Shown: piece by piece, positions 1 through 9,446 of the stretch | How positions within the stretch are numbered: position 1 is the stretch's first letter | Layout: each line of letters begins with the position of its first letter | NCBI RefSeq assembly: GCF_916618915.1 | Contig: NZ_CAKAKE010000001.1 | Span: 1,178,001-1,242,000, forward strand | Direction: 5' to 3' | Length of the DNA: 64,000 nt | Source: Stenotrophomonas sp. Marseille-Q4652 | Lineage (GTDB): Bacteria; Pseudomonadota; Gammaproteobacteria; Xanthomonadales; Xanthomonadaceae | Translations under genes and position numbers: made by a program | The notes under the pieces: model-generated | The model's input: only the letters and a program-made list of their open reading frames with translations | Databases searched by the model: none | Told to the model about the DNA's origin: nothing

Positions 1-2
1 TC

Positions 3-599
3 GTGCCTCGTCTGACCAATCTGATTGACGGGCAATACCGGCTGGAAAACGGCCGCTTCGTCTTCGAGGCTGGCCGCTACGTGGAGAAGGACGCCGCCAC
101 GCGCAGCAAAGCCCAGCACGCGCAGATGTACCAGGACAGCACCGAATGGAGATTCATGCCCAGCAGCAAGCAGCACCTGTCCAGCGGCATGACGGCCGAG
201 GGCTTCCGAAAAATTGGCGTGCTTCAGCGCCTCCTCAGCAATGGCAGTCTTAACCCCGGCATCACTGGTCCACTGCTGTGGGATGAGCCCGAATCCAACC
301 TCAACCCCAAGCTGATGAAGGATCTGGTGCAGGTGCTACTGGAACTGGCTCGCAACGGCCAGCAGATCATCCTTGCTACTCATGACTATGTACTGCTCAA
401 GTGGTTTGACCTGTTGATGGACAAGGGCAAAGGGGATCAAGTGCGATTCTTCAGCCTTTATCGCGACTCCTCCACAAGAGACGTAAAAGCATCAACGACT
501 GACGATTATCTTCACATTACTCCCAACCCCATTGATGACACTTTCGGCTATCTCATCAATCAGGAGATCGAGAATGACATGGGGGATCTTGGGAAATGA
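3..599 (+). CDS. RecF/SMC-like AAA ATPase, C-terminal part (5' end outside window)
   Basis: The visible 198 residues are the C-terminal half of an ABC/SMC-type ATPase. A signature-like SSGMT segment is followed by a Walker B and D-loop (LLWDEPESNLNP), and then by an H-loop (ATHDY). The Walker A motif must lie upstream of the window, so the listed start is only where the window opens. The stop overlaps the start of the next gene by 4 bp (ATGA), so the two are translationally coupled. Lone ATPases of this fold paired with a nuclease-like partner are common in phage-defence cargo. This pair sits inside a BREX operon. I infer a role as an ATPase sensor or effector of an accessory module rather than a core BREX function, since core type 1 BREX (BrxA, BrxB, BrxC, PglX, PglZ, BrxL) has no such protein. 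Confidence 0.75.
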   Translation: MPRLTNLIDGQYRLENGRFVFEAGRYVEKDAATRSKAQHAQMYQDSTEWRFMPSSKQHLSSGMTAEGFRKIGVLQRLLSNGSLNPGITGPLLWDEPESNLNPKLMKDLVQVLLELARNGQQIILATHDYVLLKWFDLLMDKGKGDQVRFFSLYRDSSTRDVKASTTDDYLHITPNPIDDTFGYLINQEIENDMGDLGK

Positions 600-1150
600 A
601 GGTCGTTGTTGCCGATGGATTTGAGTTTCGCTTCTCTGATGCGATAGATGCCTATGTATTCGACGAGAAGGATAGCAGTAAGCCTACATTCCACGGTGCA
701 CCGATGAAGGGTGTCGATATCGTCGCAGAATTCGATGAGGCATACGTTTACGTCGAAATAAAGGACTATGACGATCCGTCTGCGTATGACGTGGCGAAGG
801 CCGCGAATGATGATGAGCGCCAGGGACGCCAGGACAGTTTTAAGTGGCTTAAAGGCTACCTGAAATACAAATTCAGGGATTCGCATCTTTATCGTTATGC
901 CGAAGGGAAAGTCGATAAGCCTGTCCATTACATCTGCGTCCTGACATTCGACAATGCCCTAAATAGCAGGATGCTCAATGAGCTAAAGCGCGAGCTCCCC
1001 GTCGGGAAAAAACCTAGGCGCTGGACTCAAGCGCTGGCGAAAAGTTGTCAAGTGGTGAATCTGGAAAAGTGGAACGAAGTATTCCCAAAGTGGCCTGCGA
1101 GTCGCGTCATGCCAGCCGCACCTATACCAGAGGAGGCTGGATATGCTTGA
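596..1150 (+). CDS. Hypothetical protein with PD-(D/E)XK-nuclease-like core
   Basis: This 184-residue protein is not one I recognise by name. Its N-terminal half contains GVDIVAEF, followed about 10 residues later by YVYVEIKDY. The arrangement D...E-x-K between predicted beta strands is the usual signature of a PD-(D/E)XK nuclease fold, although I cannot confirm it without a profile search. It overlaps the upstream ATPase gene by 4 bp and the downstream small gene by 8 bp, so it belongs to the same operon. The working call is the putative nuclease or effector partner of the ATPase, with function unproven. Codon use is less GC-rich than in pglZ and brxL downstream, which suggests a separate origin. 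Confidence 0.6.
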   Translation: MKVVVADGFEFRFSDAIDAYVFDEKDSSKPTFHGAPMKGVDIVAEFDEAYVYVEIKDYDDPSAYDVAKAANDDERQGRQDSFKWLKGYLKYKFRDSHLYRYAEGKVDKPVHYICVLTFDNALNSRMLNELKRELPVGKKPRRWTQALAKSCQVVNLEKWNEVFPKWPASRVMPAAPIPEEAGYA

Positions 1151-1367
1151 TTACATCAGTGGTTTGTTCAGGGGGAGTTGGACGCGCGATGCGCTGAGCA
1201 TCAAGGGCGGCGTCACCGACCATTGTGTGATCGGCGAGATCGACGTGAAGGCGCTGCGCCAGTTCCAGAGTGGCTACCGCTCGCGGGACAAGCCATTCAA
1301 GCCGGTGCCGGATGGATTCGAAATTGATGTTGGCCGCAAAGTGTTGCCGGCGGGAGAAGCAGAATGA
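1143..1367 (+). CDS. Small hypothetical protein (74 aa) in the BREX operon
   Basis: A short frame of 74 codons overlaps both neighbours (8 bp upstream, 4 bp ATGA downstream), which supports its being translated as part of the operon. The product has no signal peptide, membrane segment or motif I recognise. It may be a third member of the ATPase/nuclease-like module inserted ahead of the pglX remnant, or a linker gene created when pglX was rearranged. There is no basis for a function. Confidence 0.5.
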   Translation: MLDYISGLFRGSWTRDALSIKGGVTDHCVIGEIDVKALRQFQSGYRSRDKPFKPVPDGFEIDVGRKVLPAGEAE

Positions 1368-3133
1368 GCAGAAATCAGAACAGCAGCCGTGAGCAGGGGG
1401 TGGAGAAGTATTTCTATCGAGCTTCAGCTGTTGATTTTAAGAAAATTCCGTCCAATCCAATTGCTTATTGGGCAAGAGAAGGAATCCTTGAGTCATTTGA
1501 TAAAGACAAACTGATTGAAGATGTCGCTCAAGTAAAGATTGGAATGGGCACCGGGCGAAATGCGATATTTGTTAGAAACTGGTGGGAGGTAGGTCAAAAT
1601 TTGATCGACTTCTCTTTGACTGATGTCACGCAATTGGAAGGCAGCAAGGCGCGATATTTTCCTTACAACAAAGGGGGGGACTTTAGGCTTTGGTATGGAA
1701 ATCAGCAACACGTGCTCTGGTTTGATTCTGCTGGTCGCAACTACATGGATACCATGTCCGGGCACAGAGAGAATGGCGGATGGAGTCATTACTTTAGACA
1801 AGGATTGACGTGGTCATTCATCAGTTCATCTAAATTTGGAATTCGCTTCCTTCCAACGGGTTTTGCTTTTGATGTTGCAGGCTCCACACTTTTTCTTGAT
1901 GCAAGAGATATTAAATATGTCCTTGGTTTCCTGTCTTCAGTGGTTTGCTTTGAAGTGCTCGCACTTCTTAATCCAACGCTAAATTATCAAGCTGGAAATT
2001 TAAAAAGCCTACCTATCAAGGTGGAAAATGAATCACGCGGGAAGGTTGAGAAAAATGTTGACAGCAATATTTCGTGCTCTCGCAGTGATTGGAACGCCTA
2101 CGAAACCTCCTGGGACTTCACCGCCTTCCAACTACTGCATCCCGACTACCGCCAGTCGACTCTACAAGCCAGCTATCAATCCTTACGCACTCACTGGCGC
2201 GAGATGACGCTGGAAATGCAGCGTCTGGAAGAAGATAACAACCGCATCTTCATCGACGCCTACGGCCTGGAGGATGAACTGACGCCCGAGGTGCCGTTGG
2301 CGGAGATCACGCTCACCTGCAACCCACACTACCGCTATGGCGGTGACAAGAGCGAAGACGAACTGGAAGCCCTGTTGCTGGCCGACACCATGCGCGAGCT
2401 GGTGAGCTATGCCGTGGGCTGCATGTTCGGCCGCTACAGCTTGGACAAGCCGGGGCTGATCCTGGCCAACCAGGGCGACACGCTGGCTGATTACCTGGCC
2501 CAGGCGCCGCAGCCACGCTTTCCCGCCGATGACGACAACGTGATCCCCATGCTGGATGGCGACTGGTTCCCGGATGACGTCACGCTGCGGGTGCGCCAGT
2601 TCCTGCGCGTGGCGTTTGGCGACGCGCATTACGAGGACAACCTGGCGTTCATCGAGCAGGCGCTCAACATCAAGGGCAAGCGCAACTACGGCCTGCGCGA
2701 TTACCTGCTGGGCGAGTTCTATGCCGAGCATGTGAAGCGCTACAAGAAGCGCCCAATTTACTGGCTGTTCTCCAGCCCCAAGGGCAGCTTCAATGCGCTG
2801 ATCTACATGCACCGCTACCGCCCGGACACGGTGAGCGTGGTGCTGCGCTACCTGCGCGACTACCGCGAAAAGCTTGTCACCGAGAAAGAACGCCAAGCCG
2901 CCATCAGCATCAACCCGGCCATTAGCCAGGGCGACAAGACCCGTGCCTTGAAGGAAACCGATCGTCTGGCCAAGGTGCTGGCCGAACTGGAAGGCTACGA
3001 GCGCGATGTCCTCTACCCGCTGGCCACCCAGCAGGTACCGATCGACCTGGATGACGGGGTGAAGGTGAACTACCTCAAGTTCGAGGGTGCGCTGAAGAAG
3101 ATTCCGGGCCTGGCCGCCAAGGACGAGGACTGA
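1364..3133 (+). CDS. pglX: BREX-1 PglX, C-terminal half only (lacks the methyltransferase domain)
   Basis: PglX is the adenine-specific DNA methyltransferase that marks self DNA in BREX and is normally about 1200 residues. This frame has 589 residues. It begins near the conserved segment FKKIPSNPIAYWAREG, which in full-length PglX lies after the catalytic domain, so the SAM-binding and NPPY-type motifs are absent. What remains is the target-recognition region (about residues 20-230) and the conserved C-terminal helical region (about 240-589). The start is an ATG with a 4-bp overlap to the preceding gene, so it appears to be expressed as an independent protein. Bases 1364-2080 are distinctly AT-rich compared with the GC-rich remainder, as if the recognition segment was exchanged. 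It is either a remnant or a separate subunit/TRD donor for a full pglX upstream of the window. Confidence 0.8.
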   Translation: MSRNQNSSREQGVEKYFYRASAVDFKKIPSNPIAYWAREGILESFDKDKLIEDVAQVKIGMGTGRNAIFVRNWWEVGQNLIDFSLTDVTQLEGSKARYFPYNKGGDFRLWYGNQQHVLWFDSAGRNYMDTMSGHRENGGWSHYFRQGLTWSFISSSKFGIRFLPTGFAFDVAGSTLFLDARDIKYVLGFLSSVVCFEVLALLNPTLNYQAGNLKSLPIKVENESRGKVEKNVDSNISCSRSDWNAYETSWDFTAFQLLHPDYRQSTLQASYQSLRTHWREMTLEMQRLEEDNNRIFIDAYGLEDELTPEVPLAEITLTCNPHYRYGGDKSEDELEALLLADTMRELVSYAVGCMFGRYSLDKPGLILANQGDTLADYLAQAPQPRFPADDDNVIPMLDGDWFPDDVTLRVRQFLRVAFGDAHYEDNLAFIEQALNIKGKRNYGLRDYLLGEFYAEHVKRYKKRPIYWLFSSPKGSFNALIYMHRYRPDTVSVVLRYLRDYREKLVTEKERQAAISINPAISQGDKTRALKETDRLAKVLAELEGYERDVLYPLATQQVPIDLDDGVKVNYLKFEGALKKIPGLAAKDED

Positions 3134-3134
3134 C

Positions 3135-5642
3135 ATGAGCAACAGCCGAATCCACGAGGCGTTGGCCAACCTGTTCGACAAGCAGCGCATCGTGTTCTGG
3201 TATGACACGCGCCGGGAATTCCGTAGCGCGTTCGAAACGCTGACGCTGCCCGAGGTGGAAAAGATCGAACTGGCCAACAACGAGTTCGGCGTGAAATACC
3301 GCGTGCTGCGTGAGCAGGCGCAGCAGAAGTTCCTGCTGTACCGGGAGGGGCCCGAGCCGGCCCATCTGGATAATTGGCTGCTGGACGTGCAGTTGGCCAG
3401 CGGGCGGATCTTCCAGACCGATCAGGTGGCCCTGTGGCTGGCGGAATTGGGCCTGGGGCCCAACGACTACACGCTGGTGGAAACGCACCAGGTCTTCTTT
3501 GAGTCTGCCAAGCGCCGCGACGCCCTGATGAAACTGCTGCAACCGGGCGATTCGCAAACACAGTTGCAGCGCAAGATGCTGGCCGTGTGCACGGGCGGCG
3601 AGCCTCGCCTGGATGCCATTCTGGAAACCTTGCTGGCCGAGCTGGCCCAGGGGCGTGATACCTGCATCAAGCTGATCGAACGCAGTCAATTGAATGACTA
3701 TCTGTGGCAGCAGATCAAGCGTGCCTATGGTTATGACTCGCCGCAGCCGGGCCTGCAGGACTTTGTGATCGAGCTGTTCAAGAACAGCTTCCTGACCGGC
3801 ATCGACCCTTCCTGCGTCAGCACCTTGTCCTCCGAGTCGCTGGTGTTCCTGCGCCGCTGGAAAGACAGCCGCTCGCACAAGGCCAGTTTTGAGGCGCTCT
3901 CCGGGCAGTGTGCGCAGCTCCTGCAAATCGACGAGAAACTGCAGGCGTTGGACTATCGAAAGTTGGCAGAACTGGATTACTTCGAGCTGATCGACCGCAA
4001 GGTTCTCAGCGAGTTGGTGCATGCGGTAGTGGCGCGCACCATCACCGCCGCCGAGGTGGAGCAATGGGTGCGCCTGCGCCGGCAGAGCCATTGGTTCGAG
4101 AACTTCGAACATGTGTACTTGGCACTGGAACACGCGGCCCAGTTCATGCATCTGCTGGACACCACGTCGCTGGAGATGCGTTCGCTGGATGATGGCGTGC
4201 GCAAGTACGCGGCCCACTGGTTCCGGCTGGATCAGCGCTATCGCAAGTTCATCTATCACATGCGCGAATCCGGACAGGCGTCGCTGCTGGGGCAACTGGC
4301 AACCAGCGTCGAGAACTTCTACAGCACCAACTATCTGACCCACCTCAACAACCAGTGGCAACAGCATGTGGACGCCGCGCAGCATTGGAAGGTGGAGTCG
4401 GTACCGCTGCAGCGTGACTTTGCCAAACGTTATGTCCAGCCTTTTCTGGAGCGCAAGGCCAAGGTATGCGTGCTGATTTCCGATGCTTTCCGTTACGAGG
4501 TGGGTGAAGAGCTGCAGAGCCTGATCCGGCAGGAAGACAAGTACGAGGCCAGCCTGGAGCCGATGCTGTCGATGTTGCCCAGCTACACGCAACTGGGCAT
4601 GGCGGCGCTGTTGCCGAACACGCGCCTCGCACTGGCCGACGGCGACAGCGGTGATGCGCTGGTCGATGGCCAGAGCGCACAGGGTTCGGCTAACCGGCGC
4701 AAAATACTGGCCGCTGCAGTACCGGCCTCGACGGTGGTGCTGGCCAAGGACGTGCTGGCCATGGGCAAGGAAGATTCCCGCGCCTTGGTACGCGACCATG
4801 ATGTGGTTTACGTCTATCACAACCTGATCGACAAGACCGGCGACACCCGGGATACCGAAGAGCGCGTGTTCGCCGCCGCGCAGGAGACGCTGGAAGAGCT
4901 GGTCGGGGTGATCAAGAAGCTGTTCAATGCCAATGCCAGCAATCTGCTGCTGACGGCAGACCACGGCTTCATCTATCAACATCACCCATTGCAGGAAAGC
5001 GACTTCCTCAGCAGTGAACCAGCGGGCGAGCAGATTCTTTATCGCGACCGGCGTTTCGTGCTGGGTAGGAGCCTGCGCGAAGGGCCGGGCTTCAAGACCT
5101 TCCGGCCCGCGCAACTGGGACTGGACGGCTCGTTGGAAGTGCAGATCCCGAAGTCCATCAACCGCCTGCGGCTCAAGGGTTCCGGCAGCCGGTTCGTGCA
5201 TGGCGGTGCCACCTTGCAGGAGGTAGTGATCCCTCTGCTGCACATCAACAAGAAGCGCCAGAGTGATGTTGGACGCGTGGAGGTGGATTTCATTGGTGAT
5301 GGGAGCAAGACCATCACCACGGGGCAATTGGCCGTGGTGCTGTACCAGCGTGAAGCCATCACGGAGAAACGCCAGCCTCGGCGTCTGCGTGCTGGCCTGT
5401 ACACGCTCACGGGTGAGTTGATCTCTGGTCAGCATGAGCTGTTGTTCGATTTCACCTCAGACAATCCGCGCGAGCGCGAATTGCCGTTGCGCCTGCTGCT
5501 CAGCCGCAAGGCGGATACAGCGAACAATCAGCAGGTGGAGCTACGACTTGAGGAGCCCGTCGAGGGCACTTCGCATCACACCAAGTACAAGGCGGTGCGC
5601 TACTCCATCCGCCGATCCTTCACCAGCGAATTCGATTTCTAG
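3135..5642 (+). CDS. pglZ: BREX-1 PglZ, alkaline-phosphatase-superfamily protein
   Basis: At 835 residues this is the normal length for type A PglZ, a core BREX protein of the alkaline phosphatase superfamily. The metal-binding motifs are visible: LISDAFRYE with its Asp at about residue 450, and LLLTADHGF with its Asp-His at about 609-610. The gene starts 1 bp after the pglX stop and ends 11 bp before brxL, so all three are co-transcribed. The C-terminal part (about 650-835) forms the beta-rich module usual for the family. PglZ is essential for BREX defence in characterised systems; its exact activity is debated. No damage is seen in the gene. Confidence 0.93.
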   Translation: MSNSRIHEALANLFDKQRIVFWYDTRREFRSAFETLTLPEVEKIELANNEFGVKYRVLREQAQQKFLLYREGPEPAHLDNWLLDVQLASGRIFQTDQVALWLAELGLGPNDYTLVETHQVFFESAKRRDALMKLLQPGDSQTQLQRKMLAVCTGGEPRLDAILETLLAELAQGRDTCIKLIERSQLNDYLWQQIKRAYGYDSPQPGLQDFVIELFKNSFLTGIDPSCVSTLSSESLVFLRRWKDSRSHKASFEALSGQCAQLLQIDEKLQALDYRKLAELDYFELIDRKVLSELVHAVVARTITAAEVEQWVRLRRQSHWFENFEHVYLALEHAAQFMHLLDTTSLEMRSLDDGVRKYAAHWFRLDQRYRKFIYHMRESGQASLLGQLATSVENFYSTNYLTHLNNQWQQHVDAAQHWKVESVPLQRDFAKRYVQPFLERKAKVCVLISDAFRYEVGEELQSLIRQEDKYEASLEPMLSMLPSYTQLGMAALLPNTRLALADGDSGDALVDGQSAQGSANRRKILAAAVPASTVVLAKDVLAMGKEDSRALVRDHDVVYVYHNLIDKTGDTRDTEERVFAAAQETLEELVGVIKKLFNANASNLLLTADHGFIYQHHPLQESDFLSSEPAGEQILYRDRRFVLGRSLREGPGFKTFRPAQLGLDGSLEVQIPKSINRLRLKGSGSRFVHGGATLQEVVIPLLHINKKRQSDVGRVEVDFIGDGSKTITTGQLAVVLYQREAITEKRQPRRLRAGLYTLTGELISGQHELLFDFTSDNPRERELPLRLLLSRKADTANNQQVELRLEEPVEGTSHHTKYKAVRYSIRRSFTSEFDF

Positions 5643-5653
5643 GCAGACCGGTC

Positions 5654-7732
5654 ATGACCCAGCTTGATGACAAGATCAACCAGCATTTTGCCGGTCTGGT
5701 GGTGCGCAAGGATTTGGTGAAAGCCGTCAAGGGCAACGCCATCGTGCCCACCTATGTGCTGGAGTACCTGTTGGGACAGTACTGCGCGACCAATGACGAG
5801 GCGACCATTCAGACCGGCATTGATACCGTCCGGGAGATCCTGCGCAAGCACTATGTGCACCGTAACGAAGCGGGCCTGGTGCGCTCGACGATCAAGGAAA
5901 AGGGCCGGCACAAGGTGATCGACCGCATCAGCGTGTCGCTCAACGACAAAGATGATGTCTATGAGGCCGAGTTCGCCAACCTTGGCATCAAAAAGGTATT
6001 GATCGACTCCGGCACAGTGAAATCGCACCAGAAATTGCTGGTGGGTGGCGTCTGGTGCATTGCCGATCTGGAATACGAATACACCGAGGACAAGTCCGCC
6101 TCGCCCTGGATACTGGCCTCGCTCAAGCCGATCCAGATCTCCCGTTTCGACCTGAACGGCTACCTGGAAGCCCGCCGGCAGTTCAGCACCGACGAGTGGA
6201 TTGACCTGCTGATCCAAAGCATCGGCTTCAACCCGCAGATGTTCGGCAAGCGCAACAAGTTGCTGCAACTGATTCGCCTGATTCCGTTCTGCGAACGCAA
6301 CTACAACCTGATCGAACTGGGGCCCAAAGGCACGGGCAAGTCGCATGTGTACTCGGAGTTTTCGCCGCACGGCATCTTGATCTCCGGTGGCGAGGTCACG
6401 GTTCCCAAGCTGTTCGTTCACAACGGTACCGGCAAGCTTGGACTGGTGGGTTACTGGGACGTGGTAGCCTTCGACGAGTTCGCCGGCAAGCAAAAGCGCG
6501 TGGACAAGGCGCTGGTGGACATCATGAAGAACTACATGGCGAACAAGTCATTCTCGCGTGGTGTGGAAACACTCGGGGCCGAAGCGAGCATGGTGTTTGT
6601 TGGCAACACCGACCACACCGTGCCCTACATGCTCAAACACAGTGATCTGTTCGATCCATTGCCTGAAAAATTCCACGATTCCGCCTTCCTCGATCGCATC
6701 CACAGCTACATCCCGGGCTGGGAGGTAGACGTGATTCGTGCAGAGATGTTCTCTGCGGGCTACGGGTTCGTGGTCGACTATCTGGCCGAGATCCTGCGCT
6801 CGCTGCGCAGCCACGATTACTCGGACCGCTACAAGGCGTTGTTCACGCTGGGTGACGATATCTCCACGCGAGACCGCGACGGCATCAACAAGACCTTCTC
6901 CGGGCTGATGAAGCTCTTGTTCCCTGACGGGCAGGCGAGCGATGCCGAGATCGAAGAAGTCTTGCGCTGCGCCATCGAAGGACGAAAGCGGGTCAAGGAC
7001 CAATTGCTGCGCATCGATGCGACCTATCCCAAGGTGCGCTTCGCCTATTCGGATGCTGCTGGGCAGGAGCGCCTGGTGCATACGCTGGAGGAAGACGAGT
7101 ATCCACACCAGTACCACCGCCGTGTGGCAGCCGATGATTCGGCCGAGGCAACAGCCGGTGCGCAAGGCGCTTCAGCAGCTGTCGAGCCTTCTCAAGGCGT
7201 ACCGGCAGTCGAGCAGCGACCTCGCTCAAAGACCACTGACAACCCCCTGAAAGAGCAACATCTGGTTTTTCAGGAGAACCAGCGTGGTGTGAGCTTTGAC
7301 AGCTTGTTCGGCCCGTATCTGGCTGGAGCTAAGCGGATCGTCGTGACCGACCCCTACTTGCGCATGTTCCACCAGCTGCGCAACCTGATGGAGTTGATGG
7401 AAACCATCAGCAAACTCCATGGCCCCGAGGATGAAGTCGCTGTGCATGTCGTTACCGTCGAAGACGAATTCAACGGGGATCGCCAGACGGAAAATCTGCA
7501 GAAAATCGCAGATGCCTGCGCGACCGTCGGCATTCAGTTCAGTTGGACCTACGACTCCACCGGTACCAAGCATGACCGGGACATCACAACCGACCAAGGG
7601 TGGAAGATCGTTCTCAGCCGTGGCCTCGACGTATTCCAACGCTTCGAGCTTAATGATGCGTTCAATTTCGCCAACAGATTGCAGCAGCAGCGGCAATGCA
7701 AGGAGTTCAATCTGACCTACGTTCGCCTGTAG
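5654..7732 (+). CDS. brxL: BrxL-like AAA+ protein with an MIT_C-like C-terminus
   Basis: This 692-residue protein is the last gene of the BREX operon. The N-terminal and central part is the BrxL AAA+ module, with Walker A GPKGTGKSH (about residues 223-231) and Walker B VVAFDEF (about 270-276). In most BREX-1 systems BrxL ends in a Lon-like peptidase domain. Here the last 150 residues lack that pattern. They follow a charged linker (about 490-535) and carry KHDRDITTDQGWKIVLSRGL, which resembles the MIT C-terminal (phospholipase-D-like) domain found in some BrxL variants. BrxL forms DNA-binding rings and is needed for phage restriction in several BREX systems. The call as BrxL is strong from position and the AAA+ core; the C-terminal assignment is from motif memory. 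Confidence 0.85.
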   Translation: MTQLDDKINQHFAGLVVRKDLVKAVKGNAIVPTYVLEYLLGQYCATNDEATIQTGIDTVREILRKHYVHRNEAGLVRSTIKEKGRHKVIDRISVSLNDKDDVYEAEFANLGIKKVLIDSGTVKSHQKLLVGGVWCIADLEYEYTEDKSASPWILASLKPIQISRFDLNGYLEARRQFSTDEWIDLLIQSIGFNPQMFGKRNKLLQLIRLIPFCERNYNLIELGPKGTGKSHVYSEFSPHGILISGGEVTVPKLFVHNGTGKLGLVGYWDVVAFDEFAGKQKRVDKALVDIMKNYMANKSFSRGVETLGAEASMVFVGNTDHTVPYMLKHSDLFDPLPEKFHDSAFLDRIHSYIPGWEVDVIRAEMFSAGYGFVVDYLAEILRSLRSHDYSDRYKALFTLGDDISTRDRDGINKTFSGLMKLLFPDGQASDAEIEEVLRCAIEGRKRVKDQLLRIDATYPKVRFAYSDAAGQERLVHTLEEDEYPHQYHRRVAADDSAEATAGAQGASAAVEPSQGVPAVEQRPRSKTTDNPLKEQHLVFQENQRGVSFDSLFGPYLAGAKRIVVTDPYLRMFHQLRNLMELMETISKLHGPEDEVAVHVVTVEDEFNGDRQTENLQKIADACATVGIQFSWTYDSTGTKHDRDITTDQGWKIVLSRGLDVFQRFELNDAFNFANRLQQQRQCKEFNLTYVRL

Positions 7733-7879
7733 GGACGGGGGCAGAGCTCTGTCGTGTGGCTGCCGATGACGCGCGTTCACTTCCGAGATGACCTGCTGAC
7801 CTTGTCCCTGCACTTTGGCTAGGTAAGTCGTTGAAACCTCGGGATTTAGTACTCTCCTCCATAAGGGCGCCCCCGGGGC

Positions 7880-7905
7880 AAAAAAAACCCCCGCACCAGC
7901 GGGGG
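7880..7905 (-). terminator. Rho-independent terminator of hisS
   Basis: On the minus strand a 7-bp GC stem (GCCCCCGC...GCGGGGG type) with a 4-base loop is followed by eight T residues. It lies 31 bp beyond the hisS stop. It also separates hisS from the convergent end of the BREX operon. Confidence 0.9.
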
Positions 7906-7935
7906 CTTCCTGCATCAGGCAGCTGCAAACGCGGC

Positions 7936-9336
7936 TCAGCGCGCCATCGCGCGGGCCTGCTCAAGCTCGACCTGCAGCGTGGTGGCCAGCTCCTCGCGGG
8001 CGACCTCGAACTGCTGCTCGCGCACCAGGTCCTTGACCGCGACCACGCCGCGGGAAATCTCGTCCTCGCCGGCCAGCACGACGAAGCGGATGCCGGCCTT
8101 GGCCGCGTACTGGAACTGCTTGCCTATCTTCTTCGGCTCCAGCTGCACCTCGGTGTTGATGCCACCGGCGCGCAGGCGGCGGGCGATGTCCAGCGACTGC
8201 ACCATGCCGGCCTCATCCATCAGCGCCACCATCGCCTGCACGCTGGATTCGGCAATGCCGGCAATCAGCCCGGCCTCGCGCAGCTGCCAGAAGAGCCGGG
8301 TCAGGCCAATGGAGATCCCCACGCCCGGCAGCTTGCTCTTGGTGTAGTGGCTGGCCAGGTCCTCGTAACGGCCGCCCGAGCAGATCGAGCCGATCTCCGG
8401 GTGGTCTGTCAGCTGCGTCTCGTAGACGGTGCCGGTGTAGTAGTCCAGGCCACGGGCAATGGAGAAGTTCAGGCGGTAGGCGGTCTCCGGCACGCCCAGG
8501 CCACGCACCAGCTCGATCACCTCGCGCAGTTCGGCCACGCCGGCACGCAGCATGTCGGTGGCTTCCGGAGCGGCGACCAGCGCGTCCAGCTGGGCCAGCG
8601 CATCGGCATGCCCGTTCGAACGCACGGCGATGAACTCCAGGATCTTCGCCACCCGCTCGGCCGGCAGGTTGAAGCCCTCGCCCATGAGCGTGTCGCGCAC
8701 GTAGTCGGCGCCGCGCTTGTCGATCTTGTCGACCTCGCGCAGCACGGCCAGCTGCAGCTCGCCCTCGGCCACGCCCTGCGACTCGAAGAAGCCACGCAGG
8801 AGCTTGCGGTTGTTCAGCTGCACGGCGAAGTCGCCGATGCCAAGCTCGGAGAACACCGCGTTGATCACCGCCAGCACCTCCGCGTCATAGCGGATGGACA
8901 GGGTGTCCTTGCCGATGACGTCAATGTCGCACTGGTAGAACTCGCGGAAACGGCCGCGCTGGGCACGCTCGCCGCGGTAGACGCGCTGCATCTGGTAGCG
9001 GCGGAACGGGAAGCTGAGTTCGTGCTCGTGCTCGGCCACGTAGCGCGCCAGCGGCACGGTCAGGTCGAAGCGCAGGGCCAGCTCGGGCAGCGACTTGTCG
9101 CCGGATTCGGCGGCGTTGGCCAGCGCGCCGGTGGACTGCACGAAATACACCTGGCGCTCGGTCTCGCCGCCGCTCTTGGTCAGCAGCACGTCGGAAAGCT
9201 CGAACACCGGGGTTTCCACCGGCAGGAACCCGAACCGCTCGTAGTTGCGGCGGATGACGTCCAGCATGCGCTGGAACGCGATCTGCTCGCGCGGCAGCAA
9301 CTCCATGATGCCGGCGGGCGTACGGGGCTTGATCAC
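7936..9336 (-). CDS. hisS: Histidyl-tRNA synthetase
   Basis: The product charges tRNA-His with histidine in the cytoplasm. Class II synthetase motifs are present: the motif 2 region [18 protein letters not shown], the HisRS signature [17 protein letters not shown], and motif 3 [12 protein letters not shown] chose the GTG at 9336-9334. It gives the conserved N-terminus IKPRTPAG and 466 residues, normal for the family, and an AGGAG ribosome site sits 8 bases upstream. The frame stays open further upstream, but that stretch is not conserved-looking. The gene is divergent from the Fnr-like regulator and is followed by a strong terminator. It is ordinary chromosomal backbone. Confidence 0.97.
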   Translation of the reverse strand: MIKPRTPAGIMELLPREQIAFQRMLDVIRRNYERFGFLPVETPVFELSDVLLTKSGGETERQVYFVQSTGALANAAESGDKSLPELALRFDLTVPLARYVAEHEHELSFPFRRYQMQRVYRGERAQRGRFREFYQCDIDVIGKDTLSIRYDAEVLAVINAVFSELGIGDFAVQLNNRKLLRGFFESQGVAEGELQLAVLREVDKIDKRGADYVRDTLMGEGFNLPAERVAKILEFIAVRSNGHADALAQLDALVAAPEATDMLRAGVAELREVIELVRGLGVPETAYRLNFSIARGLDYYTGTVYETQLTDHPEIGSICSGGRYEDLASHYTKSKLPGVGISIGLTRLFWQLREAGLIAGIAESSVQAMVALMDEAGMVQSLDIARRLRAGGINTEVQLEPKKIGKQFQYAAKAGIRFVVLAGEDEISRGVVAVKDLVREQQFEVAREELATTLQVELEQARAMAR

Positions 9337-9446
9337 GGGTGAAACTCCTGCAAAACGGGGGAAGGACAGGGACGCAATTCTAGCCGCACCGGCGCTGCCC
9401 CAGCTCCATGAAGTATCATTGGCGCCTTCCCCGCCCCGCTGATGCC

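Noticed and set aside
3075-5435. Long minus-strand open frame opposite pglZ
   Set aside because: It is a composition shadow of GC-rich pglZ. It has no family motifs, and pglZ itself shows clear phosphatase-superfamily residues.
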